Positions 23,001 to 33,245 of a stretch of 64,000 nt of DNA are shown piece after piece. Origin of the DNA: Rhabdophis nuchalis. Its lineage: Eukaryota > Chordata > Lepidosauria > Squamata > Natricidae. Location: positions 131,501 to 195,500 of the forward strand of contig CM077653.1 of NCBI GenBank assembly GCA_039707465.1. Direction: 5' to 3'. Position numbers and translations under genes: made by a program. Position 1 is the stretch's first letter, and the number at the start of each line of letters is the position of its first letter. The notes below the pieces were generated by a model. The model saw nothing but the letters and a program-made list of their open reading frames with translations. It was not told the origin of the DNA and did no database searches.

Positions 23001-26000
23001 ATACAAAATATGCAATCTACCTACTTTTATACTGTGTTCTTATCAACACAAAGCCACATTTATATGAAAACCGCCATTTATATCTCTATGCACTTGTAGA
23101 TACAAATATGGTGTTAACATGATTATTCACAATAGAAATATAAAAATTACAAAAAGGCAAAGCAACTAAACTCTTATGAAAAATGGTTAAAAGAGTAGAG
23201 TCTGTTTTAACCTACAGAAGAGAAGGGAGGGACTCTCCTGCCAGCAGCCTTCCAGGCCCTGGAGGGGGAAGAGGGTGTGGGTGAGGGTTCTTCCATGGGG
23301 ACTGGGCAGAGAAAGATCCTCAAAATGATGATGATTCCCCATGATTCTATAAGATCGTTAACAGTAGGCACACTCTGCAACCCCTGCTGTGCAATATTTT
23401 AACTTGGACATTTTTAAACAATTGGTATTGATACGTTCTCTCTTTTAGCATGAGACCCTTGGGGGAGGTGAAAAGTGACTGACAAATATTTTGGGAAGTC
23501 CTTAATGAAATCGACACATAACCTCGATGACCTAATGGAGCAGGTCCAGCGCCTCGAGCCACTGAGAGCACTTTCCAGAGACAAAGGGGCACCCGAGTAG
23601 TGGCAGCTGCCTCCCATGGAGCTCTCTCTGTCTGCAGCCTACTTGGCACACACCTTCCTTGGAAAAGAGTCCCCGGCAGAAGAGCAACGGAGAGCGCAAA
23701 TCCAGGAACAGAAAACAGCAAAATATCTCATAAATAAAGAGAAGAAATTCAGACTGGCTGGTAAAGCCTCTGCAGGTCAAAAGGGGCAGAATAGATTTTT
23801 CATATAAAATGGAAGTTACAGGATTGGTGGTAGTTATGAGACAGACGCATAGAGTTAAATCCGTCTAATCTCCTTTACCATTTAACGGTGTACATCATCC
23901 TAATTCCATCTTTCATAAAACTGCCTCCAAATCAGCAAGAGAGATTAAAAATGTAGAAAAAGCCTGCAATATTTTTAAAACAGAAATCACTTCTGGCATC
24001 TGGTCACAAGCCTTGGATGTAACCTACATACCAGAGGCATTAATTTAGACTCTACCTTCAGAAATGATGTAAAAAGGGGGCCTCCCTACAGAAACAAAGG
24101 GCAGCACAACAATGGTACCCAGATAAAGACTCTGCATTCCCAGCACTGGAAAAAAACCCATTTTCAAGTTCTCAGTGAGCAATCTACCAAAATTGTAGGA
24201 TATTGTAACCTAAAAGTATTGAAATATTAATGCTTCTGCTTTGTCCAAGGAATCTTTGTTATCATTCCAATACAATATTGACTTGTTTTCCTCGCTCAAC
24301 TTTTATAATGTTGGCAAAGTTAGACTGGACTAGAAAGAGAATCCACTCCCATCTACAGATGTAAATCACAGAGGTGTCTCAAACCCAGCCGATAGGTTTC
24401 TCAGCCCTCCACCACTTGCAGCTGTCCCTGACTGTGCAAAGGAGGCCGCACCAATGTCCCATAACCAGACTCAAAGGGAAAGAGGGCCTCTTGTAAGGGA
24501 TATCTGTGCCTTGCACACCATGTTTCTGGCTGTCCCTCTTGTCAGTTGGCTGATTGGCCCAGGAGGGCCAAAACAGTCAGAATGTGGGTATCACTACCAG
24601 TTAGTCATCTTCAGGGGAAAAGTGGTCTCAGTGAGTTGGCCACTCTTGCACAAATATTTGGAAAGCCAAAGAATAGCCCTCCCAAATGAGAGGGCTATAA
24701 AGCACTGTGAAGTGGTATAACAGTCTAAGTGCTATTGCTTAGCTGACCAGAGTTGAATTGGTGCAGCAATATTGGATGACAAGTGTAAAAGAACCAATAT
24801 TTGTCCTCTGAGACCAGAGGCTGCATACCACGGAGCCCCCATCCTGTCGCTTCTCGTGAGCTTGGCCCAGCCTAAATGTCATTCCTCCCACTTCACCTGA
24901 CTTAAATTAGTCACCTACACAGTCTTCAGTAAGGTTTTTGCCTCCTCAGAAACAGTCACCTGAGAGCTAGGTAGGAGACCAGGCAGTCCTTAGACAAGCC
25001 ACTATCCCTCAAAGGCAGGGTCTGTTCCAGGCTGATGAGCAGGGGAGGAGAGAGGCAGAGCAGGGTGACCCAGGCTCACCCAGTGGAGATTACAAAGAGG
25101 CTGACCAGGAAGTCCTTCTCTGCCCAGGTACCACTCCTGGCAGGGTGGCACGTACATATGCTGGGGCCAAAAGGAGGCTGCCTCTCTCTGAAAGGCAATA
25201 GCCTTTGTTAAAATGTGACAAGAGGAATCATGCCTGACGAAGACAGCCTTGGGGGGGAGGGGTGTCACGCCATGAACATGCAAATGTTGCGACTCATAAG
25301 GAAGACCTTGTCTCAGTTAGTGGGGGAGGCTGCATCCCACAGAGCCCCCACCTGCCCCCACTGAGAGGATAGATTGTAGATGCTTTTTCCAGACCTGCCT
25401 CATTATCTGGGGCTCAGACGGGCAGAGGAAGGAGGTGGGTTGTGCTGTACCCTCCTTCGGCATGAAGAGCAAGCGTTTTCTCACTGGGACTTGTGAGCAA
25501 ATGGGGCAGGGGGAGGGAACAGCATTCACCCACCGCATCTGACTCCTACCCCTATCCACATCAGGGCAAGGTCCCATCCATTGGAGGCCCTGTCCAGTCA
25601 AGGGCTCTGGAAGACAAAGCTTGACCACAGAATAAGCCACCAATGAGCCAGTAGGGGGACCTTGGCATGCGGTGTCTCGAAGTCCAGCTGCCAAGGCTAC
25701 AGAAACCTTTAAAAAGTGTGCACAAAGCAAAGGCAATCCTATAACAGGAAGGAACTAAAATGTTCCACAAAAATAGGACATCCCTGGAATCAGCGGGTTT
25801 CTTTGCATCTACTGAGATACAATAAATGGCTTTGCCCATTTCTGATTTCGCAAGGAACTAAAATTGACGAGGCCTCTGAAAATGCAATTCCTCATTTGGA
25901 AACTGGCTGTTCCCTTTCCTGCTCTGGGAACCGTTGCCTCCTGGCTGCTGGAGATTGGCACGGGCTCGGACTCTCGGAATCCTGACCAAGGGATGAATTC

Positions 26001-28079
26001 ACACCTCCCAACAGCACACTGCAGAATGGGTGGGCCGCCATGTTGGGAGGATCTCAACACAGAAAGGAAGGCAGCTTTTTTCCTTCTCCCCCAGAGCTTC
26101 GATGCGGACAGGAACAGATGGGGAGGCTCACCCCCCTTCTTCTCTTGCTGTGCTGCCAGGGACAGGAGGTGCCTACAGGATGAATGGCAAAGCCAGAAAT
26201 TCTGCCCAGCTCCCTCTAGACAAGGGCAACGCTTCCAGGTGGATTCCAACCAAGAGGTCTTTTACAGCCACTGCCCAGGTTTGGAGGGCCTTGAGGTCCT
26301 TCAGTGCTGAGCGAGTGTGGGAAAGGTGCAGCTGCCCCATCTGTTACCTGCTCTGAATGCGACTGCTCGGCAGAACTTGGGATGTGGGAAGCCAGTTTTT
26401 CCCCAGTTTAATGAGGATCCATGTTTAATTTCCACGGCAAACAAAGCAAGGCACAGTGAGGTGGGGGGAGGGAGAAGGAAGGCTTTCAATGGAGACCCTA
26501 TGGCTGCCTGAACTGAATGAGAAGACAGAAAATGACGGGTGTTCCCATCACACTGAGCACCTGGACCATCTCCAGCCTGTGACAGGAAACCAAGGTGTTC
26601 TTTTCTATTCCCTCTCCCGTCACAAAAGCCCTGGCACCCAGCTCCACCCAGCAAACTCCCAGCCTGTCCTTGTAAGCCATTCATTGGGAAGTGGGGTTTT
26701 TTAATAATGAAGAAACAAAAAAGATCTAATCTACTGAGAGATATTCCCAAACTTCAGTGATTTCCTGGAACAAACAGTTGGGGTTTTTTTGTTCTACGGG
26801 AGCCCATTTCATACGGCACAAACTATTAAGCTTCTGTGCTTTGATGCACCAATATATTAAATATCCAAAAGGTTTTTCATGCATTAAGACATTCCATTTC
26901 TTTTCTTAGTGCCACCTAACCTCTGTAGCATTATTATTCACTTTCTGGAACCGCTTCAGTATAATACTTTGTAACAAAGAAGCAGTTAGGGTCCTTATTT
27001 TTTAATCATGGCTTCCAAAAAGGGATGAGGCGGTAGAAGGTTCTCTTTCCGAATGAAGGTGGTTTGATTTGGTCTCCACAAAAACCAAACCAGCCCCAAC
27101 ACTTTCCTCGCCACCAGCACTGAAAACCATCATTGCCTCTCCTCACATGAAGTTATTAGTCTGGCTGTGAAAAATCAAAAGGATCTCAGCTCAGATGGTG
27201 TCTTCTTTCCCCCCCTGCCTTTCGCACAGTCAAAATGCAAATGAAGGCAAATCAGACGCTGGCATGGATGGCAGCGACAAGGAAAAAGGTCTGGGCAGCA
27301 TTCTCGGAAAACAGGCGAGCCCTGGCTTTAATTAAAAAGTTTTGGGATGATTAATCACCCATTTTCAGATATCTGGGCATGTCCCTAAAGGAATAAATAG
27401 GAATAAGTAAATGCTGTTTCTGTGTCTTGCCCCCCCCCACCAACGTCTCCGACTGAACCAAAGGTAGAGACACTTGCTCAGCAGGAGAGAACGGCTGATG
27501 CCAGAACCTATGAAGCCGAAGGAGAGCCAGGCACCCCCGAAATGCCGCCACTGCCGCCGCGGCTGCACGATGGGGCTGGAGGCTCCTGCACCAAACAGAT
27601 GGCAGAAGCTGCCGCTGCCCTTCTTTTATACAGCGCAGATCGATTACTCTACATCGGATTGTAATTTCATCCAAGGCAACCTCCCAGCGCCTTCTCCTTT
27701 CAACAGCTCCATTAGTTTGGCCCCAGTTTTGACACACAAGATCGCTGCTCCTGATCGGAAGCTGAAGCATCTGAAGGAATTGCATTTTCCACCTACCCCC
27801 TAAGGCTCCCCCTCCCGTTCCATCCCGTCTCTATCAAACTGCCGGGTTCGATTTATGGAAGCATTTCCAGATTTTACAGGCCCGCCGGGCTTGGGAATGT
27901 GTGTTTCCTGGGTTTCAAGGATGGTTCTCCATCTACTTTGAGAACTGAAGACAAGAGAACAAAGCTCTGAAAGTAACGCGCTCCGCGTTCAGCCTTGAAC
28001 ATTCTCGCTTGGAGCCACGGGCAGAAACGCTGCGCTAGAGTCTCTCCGACATTCATGTAATTAAGGACGTTTCTGCAGC
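23001..28079. other. DSCAML1 intron 1, right part
   Basis: Intronic. The blocks at about 26,760-26,960 and 27,180-27,420 are AT-rich, free of recognisable repeats and close to the promoter, and are candidate conserved regulatory DNA. I could not identify any exon here. Confidence 0.5.
24688..24740 (+). mobile_element. SINE 3' fragment
   Basis: GAGGGCTATAAAGCACTGTG and AGTCTAAGTGCTATTGCTTA match the 3' end of the SINE at 5.4-5.8 kb. Confidence 0.6.
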
Positions 28080-29650
28080 GACGGGCTGAGGGAGGCGGGT
28101 GGGGTTCATTTTAATTTCCTATTGAATGATTTCAGGGCTGGGATTGGGAGGGCAGCTGCCTGCTCAGGCAAATGGTCCCGCAGCGGTCCTTGCCTCTTTA
28201 GAAGGGGCTGTCTGCACCCACCGCGGGCGGCAGGACAAAGGGGCGGCAGCCAACCGGGGCCCAAGGAAGGCCGCCATCCCTTCGCCAGAGGGGCAAAGAG
28301 GGGACGCTATTAGCCGGCCGCCAGAAGCAGCCTCGAGGGCAAGCCTGGGCACGCTGAGCCGCTGCCCCTACCGAGCTGGGCAAAGCAGAGGCATCTCAAG
28401 CTGCTCCGGTCTCTCCTAGAGGGAAGGACGGCCAGGACAGGGAAGCAGCTCCCGCAGAAACTCCTTAAGTTCCCGCCCCGACGGGGCGCCCCGCCGCCGC
28501 CCGCTCGCCCCGCCGCCGCCGCCTACCTGGGCTGGTCCAGGAGTTGAGCAGCAGGAGGCAAGAAGTGACCAGCCACATGCCATCCAGGGGGGCCGGTGCC
28601 GCGGGCGGGCGGGCGCCCTGCCTCTGCCCGTGTCCCCGGCCGGCCCTCGCCAGCTTCCCCCGTCGTCGGATGCTCCGCACTCCGCACGGCCAGCCCGCCC
28701 GCCCGCCAGCCTAGCGCTACGCTCAGCCGCTCCGACTGTCAGCCGGCGAGCGAGCGAGCGAAGGAACGAAGGAACGCGCGGACGAGCTAGCGAGCGGGCG
28801 GGCGGCGAGGGAGGAGGAGCGGGCGGCCTCCCAGATCCCCGCCCACCAGCCGGGAGGGGGAGAAGGGCGCCTCGCGCCTGGCCCTGGCAGGTGCCCCGCT
28901 AGGGCGGGCCGGCCGGCGCGGGCCGTATCTTCCACCTGCGAACCGCCTGCCCGGGAACCCGCCTCTCCTCAGCCCGGCCCGCCTCCCCCTGAAGCCCCCG
29001 AGCTCTGTTTTGTGTCCCCCGTTTACCTCCGGCAGCTGGGAGCGGCCTCCTCTCCGTCGGCCTCGCCTTTCCGAGGAAGGAAATAGTGGCAAAGGAGCGC
29101 TCCGGCGGCGGCGGCGGGTTGTTCTTGCTCCCGGCCGAACCTGGGCTGGGCAGGCGGTTCCGGCGCCGAGCAACTGGGTTCTTCTACTGGCGTCTTCTCT
29201 CCGCGGCGGACAAAAGTTTTGCGGACCCGTCGGAGACTTGGCAGCTGGCCCTCAGGCGGTCAGGCCCGGCCGTCTGGCGCCGTTGGGTCCCTTCGAAAGG
29301 CCCAAGCCAGGCCACCTCGGCGCAACTGGCCTGCCCTGCCCGGCAGATCGAAATTGATTCCTCGGCCAACCGTGCCCAGGTTCAGGTCCTCCGGAGGACC
29401 ACCGGCTTCCCGCTGGTCGCGTCACGGCTTCCTCCCCACTCTCGGAGCGTTGGCCGGAGCCGGTCGGCTATTGAAGGGTCGCGCCCCGCGCCTACTACAC
29501 GTGCGGGCCTTTCGGGCCTGAGGAAGCGGACCGTGAGCGCCCCTCCTGAGAAGGACAGGCGTGGCTGAGCCGCCGGGTCGCCCGTGCGTGGCTGGAGGGT
29601 CAAGGACCGATCTTGCCGGCCCTCAGCCCTCCTGCGCTACGCCTCAGCAT
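28080..29650 (-). promoter_or_regulatory. CpG island / DSCAML1 promoter region
   Basis: A dense run of CpG and GC-rich sequence surrounds and extends upstream of the DSCAML1 start codon at 28,578. It includes (GAGC)n and (GGGC)n tracts at 28,745-28,805. Island promoters are usual for neuronal adhesion genes. The transcription start is not determinable from sequence; the 5' UTR would lie between 28,579 and about 29,000. Long open frames on both strands here merely reflect lack of stop codons in GC-rich DNA. Confidence 0.8.
28527..28578 (-). CDS. DSCAML1: DSCAML1 coding exon 1 (start codon and signal peptide)
   Basis: Start codon and first 17 codons of DSCAML1, MWLVTSCLLLLNSWTSP, followed by a phase-1 G and donor gtaggc. 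The peptide is a hydrophobic signal sequence and begins MWLVT like the human protein I know. Joining in phase 1 to the exon at 19,202 gives [14 protein letters not shown], and the family's next conserved block [12 protein letters not shown] follows, which supports the start. Intron 1 is about 9.3 kb. It sits inside a CpG island. Confidence 0.93.
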
Positions 29651-29976
29651 TCGGCCGCTCCATCCCTCCTCCAGTGACGCCCTCCGAGGCGCCAGGCCCT
29701 CACCCCCGCTTTTGGACTTCGACGGGCCCCGCTCTCCAAGCACACCGGCCCTAGCCTTACCAGCTCACCCCCGCTCCGGGCCAGTCCTGGGTGGGCTGGG
29801 CGAACAGAGCGAACGAAGCCTTGAACTCCTAACACCGAGGAAACGTTTCGCAGGAAGCCTCCTTTGCAAGATTCCCCTGAAGCTGCAGAGGTTTCTGGGA
29901 GTCCTTGGGGTCTGCATAGGCAGGAAACAAAGGGCAAGCCACACACGGATGGAAGTCCAAAGCCGGCTCAGCTGGG
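29651..29976. other. Upstream flank of the DSCAML1 island, no feature recognised
   Basis: GC content falls towards the hAT-like foldback at 29.98 kb. No exon recognised. Confidence 0.4.
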
Positions 29977-30057
29977 ACTTTTTACGACTTGTGGACTTCA
30001 ACTCCCAGAATTCCTGAGTCAGCATGCGAGAATTCTGGAAGCTGAAGTCTACAAGTC
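29977..30057. mobile_element. hAT-like foldback element, left part, split by a LINE
   Basis: ACTTGTGGACTTCAACTCCC, then AGAATTC, is followed about 25 bp later by AGAATTCTGGAAGCTGAAGT and CTACAAGT, an inverted repeat typical of short squamate hAT-derived elements. Sequence after the inserted LINE (30,483-30,515, AAAAGGGCCGTAGTTCCCCA, then CCCCTG) looks like the other end of such an element. Confidence 0.5.
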
Positions 30058-30475
30058 TACATCCCTCAGACCAATCCGCTCCCACAGAGAGGGCCTCCTC
30101 AGGGTACCGTCGGCCGGACAATGCCGACTGGCAACACCCAGGGGAAGAGCCTTCTCTGTGGCGGGGCCAGCCCTTTGGAATGACCTACCCCCTGAATTAC
30201 GTACCATCACCGACCTCCGCCTCTTCCGCCAATGTCTTAAGACATATCTGTTTCAACAAGCCGGCCTAGCCTAACCTCCCTTGGGGACTTAAGATAGTTT
30301 TAAATTGGGTTTTAAAATTTGGTTTTAGCGCAGGATGGGGTTATTTAATAGTTTTTTAAATGATATTTATTGTATTTTTGTATGTTTTTTAAATTTCCTG
30401 TGCGCCGCCCTGGGTCCTCTGTGGAGAAGGGCGGGGTATAAATTAAATTAAATAAATAAATAAATAAATAAATAA
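30058..30475 (+). mobile_element. L3-type LINE 3' fragment with 7-bp TSD and (AAATA)n tail
   Basis: The insertion is bounded by ACAAGTC at 30,051-30,057 and 30,476-30,482. It encodes SLRPIRSHREGLLRVPSAGQ, then GPALWNDLPPELRTITDLRL, ending YLFQQAGLA and a stop, so only the last 70 codons plus 3' UTR were copied. The SAGQCRLATP and PPELRTI signatures and the tail place it with the 21.5-kb copy. Confidence 0.93.
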
Positions 30476-30839
30476 ACAAGTCATAAAAGGGCCGTAGTTC
30501 CCCACCCCTGCTCTCAATAACGCAAGGGCAGCAGCATATTCCGGAAAAGTCCTCCAAAGGAATCTCTCACCAGTGGGGATTTTTCAAACTCTGAAGTCTT
30601 TCGGTCAAAATCTCCCCCAAAATTAGAGAATAATCAAGATTTAGTCCTCCCTGGCACATTTTGTTGATGACCTATCCTTCAGAGGTGTCTCAAATGTGAT
30701 TGTGCCTTGGCACTGCTAAAGGAACTGTGCTGAAGAAACGGACCTGGCCTGGCACTGCCCAGTTGCCCAAAGTGGCTCCCTCTGAAGGCAGGGAAGGGAG
30801 GGGGCTCCGTAAGATCTTAATATAAATACTATCTTAATA

Positions 30840-31183
30840 AAGGTAGTCCTCAATTTACAACAGTTCATTTAGTGACCATTTAAAGTTACAACAGCACTGA
30901 AAAAAGTGGCATGCCCATTTTTTCACACTTATGACCATTGCAGCATCCCCATGGTCAAGTGATCAAAATTCAGACTCATATTTGTGACAGTTGCCGTGTC
31001 CTGGGATCATGTGATCATCTTTTGTGACCTTCTGACAAACGTAACAACTGCAGTGATTCACTTAACCATGGCAAGACAGGTCATAAAAATGGGGCAAAAC
31101 TCATTGAACAACTGTCTCCCTTGGCAAGATAAATTTTGAGCCCAATTGTGATTGTAAACCGAGGCCTAAGTATAGTCGACCTG
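30840..31183. mobile_element. Tigger/pogo-like non-autonomous DNA element
   Basis: Left end AGGTAGTCCTCAATTTACAA and right end ACCGAGGCCTAAGTATAGTC, then GACCTG, are inverted versions of each other with small indels. The interior shows gttcatttagtgacc, gtcaagtgatcaaaattcag and gatcatgtgatcatctt, shared with the 37.9-kb copy. About 344 bp, no coding capacity. Confidence 0.75.
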
Positions 31184-31309
31184 TATGGGAGGGCTCAGCT
31201 TTCTGCTTTCCTCTGCTGGTTTGGGGTGAGGTATCATCAATATCACATAGGCACAACACTAGAAAAATTAAGGAAGTTTTAATTCAGGGTCAAAACCCAG
31301 CACAATAAA

Positions 31310-31380
31310 ACTACTCGCCGCCCTGGGTCCCTTTTTGGGAGATAGGTGCGGGATATAAGTCGAATAAACAACAAACAACT
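31310..31380 (+). mobile_element. L3-type LINE 3' end with (AAC)n-like tail
   Basis: CGCCGCCCTGGGTCCCTTTT, then GCGGGATATAAGTCGAATAA, corresponds to the LINE terminal block. The tail is irregular ACAACAAACAAC. Confidence 0.7.
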
Positions 31381-31384
31381 ATTT

Positions 31385-31830
31385 GTTCACAAGCATTCTG
31401 GTTCTAGACTGAGAATAACTCCAACCGTAATTGTGGACAAGATCACACTCCCTTTAAAGGAGCTGAACTTCATTTTGCAGAGGCTCCTAGACCCAGGGCT
31501 GCCACTGCTGCTGATACAGCAGGTAAAGGCACAGTCAGGTGAGCTGGGTGTGCCAATTGCTATCTTGGTTAATGAAGATGCTCTGCCCACTGTTGATTCA
31601 TGTACTGACCACCCTGCAGCTAGATTACTGTAAAACACTGGAGCAAAGGACTGCCTTTGAAGATCATTCAGAAGCTTCAGCTGGGTTGGCTGTTAGACAC
31701 TATGGAACTATAGTGCAAACTGTGCAGAACACCCATTCTTTGGTTGCTGCCTGCGTTGCTAACAGACTTCCATTGAAAGTGCTTCAGTTTCAGTGTTTAA
31801 AACGGTACCTGGCTGGGCTACATACTTCCT
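31385..31830 (+). mobile_element. Degenerate LINE reverse-transcriptase fragment
   Basis: A broken frame gives CPLLIHVLTTLQLDYCKTLE, aligned with LRTVTHALVTSRLDYCNSL of the intact copies, and later PLKVLQFQCLKRYL. Codons on either side are out of frame. It is an old copy lacking most of the domain. Confidence 0.55.
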
Positions 31831-31902
31831 TCACTTGTACCAACCTGGGACTGGAAATAATTAATCCAAAAAACAAATCTCTCAGAGCTCTGATTAATAA
31901 TA

Positions 31903-32110
31903 TTTATTGAATTGAATTGAATTGAATTTATTTGATTTGTTGACCGCACCAATCTCCGTCGAGACCGACTCTGGGCGGTGCACAGGACATTAAAATTCAG
32001 AATAAATAACAATATACAAACATTTAAAAAGAAATTAAATAGAGAACCTGTGCTAAAATCCCATTTAAAAACCTATCTAACTTGGCTGAAGCTTTTGGGG
32101 GGGAAACTCT
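31903..32110 (-). mobile_element. L3-type LINE 3' end with (AATTG)n tail
   Basis: On the minus strand: CCTGTGCACCGCCCAGAGTC, then ATTGGTGCGGTCAACAAATC, and a tail of AATTC/AATTG pentamers (about 31,903-31,928). The 3' UTR segment (plus-strand ACCTGTGCTAAAATCCCATT, about 32,046-32,070) matches that of the 33.4-kb copy. Confidence 0.8.
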
Positions 32111-33245
32111 GATTCCAAAATGTACTCTACTCTCAGATGAGCAACTTGTATGTAGGCAATTTCAGTTGGCATGATTCTGAATTTTTTCACAATTTTTTTA
32201 TATAGTGGGGAAGAGCTTTGTCTCTTTTTGAACAAGACTCACTTGGGAACTGTTTTGTTCAGGAAAAACTGTCCTGTCTCATGACGTGCAAAAAGAGAGG
32301 CTGAGGATCCCATCTCTACAAAAATTGGGAGGGGGTGGGGGAGAAACAGGGGCCTGAGCATAGTGTTCCTCTGTGACGGACAGCCCCATGCTTTCCAATG
32401 CAGCCCCTACTGCCTGCAAGGCTTGCCTGGGCTCTGTCCTTTTAGCCTACCACAAATTAGCCAAAGCTGTTATGTTTCTGCAGAGATTTAAAGTTCAATA
32501 GGATGGTGACTATGTGGACAACCATTTTTGTTTTCATTTCTGATTTTGTTCTGTAGAACCCTGTTGTTTCTACATGCAGTTTCTTATATTTGTTATATTT
32601 TATGTAATTCACCTGGAATCAAGATGGAACTGGACAGCACAAATGTACTGGAAATAAATAAGCAAATAAACCCCAAACAAGCAATATCCAGGGACTGGAG
32701 CATATATTATGTTTTCAGACCCCTTTTTCGTTCTTTGGGGTGTAACCTTTGACCATGGAGTAGTCTTTCCATGCCTCCCCCCAGCAGTCAGGACCTTTGA
32801 GAAGGCTCAGCTCTAGTTCACCCCCCCCCCCCTCCTGCAGCCATTTCTGTGGTGGGGGAAGCACTTTTATGTCTTACCTTCTTTAGGGACTTATTTGCCT
32901 CACTCTCTTCCTCCTGGTTGGCCACTTTCTGCGTACAGGAAGACTGTCATTCACTCATAGTCAGGAAAAGGGACCCCACTCCTTTCTTCATCGCTACCAG
33001 GTGACCGTAATCTTACTCTTGGGAAGGTGAGAGTCTTTTTGGTCTTCTTGGAAACCAGCCTTCCTTTCCCTAAAATTAGATATTCAAATAGTGTTATCCT
33101 TCTACTCCCTCCCCATCTTCCCTTCTCAGAGTAGACCATTCCTTCTCTTGATCTTCTGTGTTGACCTTTTCTGAAGCCTCTACCCTTTCTTTCTTCTGGG
33201 TTTCCTCTTACCAATCTTCTGTGGCCTGGAAGGATGTGGGAAATA
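32111..33245. other. Intergenic, no feature recognised
   Basis: Ordinary-composition intergenic DNA upstream of DSCAML1. A C12 run lies near 32,820. Confidence 0.4.

Noticed and set aside
28465..28680. Longer N-terminus for DSCAML1 from an upstream in-frame methionine
   Set aside because: It would place 34 arginine- and glycine-rich residues before the hydrophobic signal peptide; the start at 28,578 gives MWLVT, matching the family.
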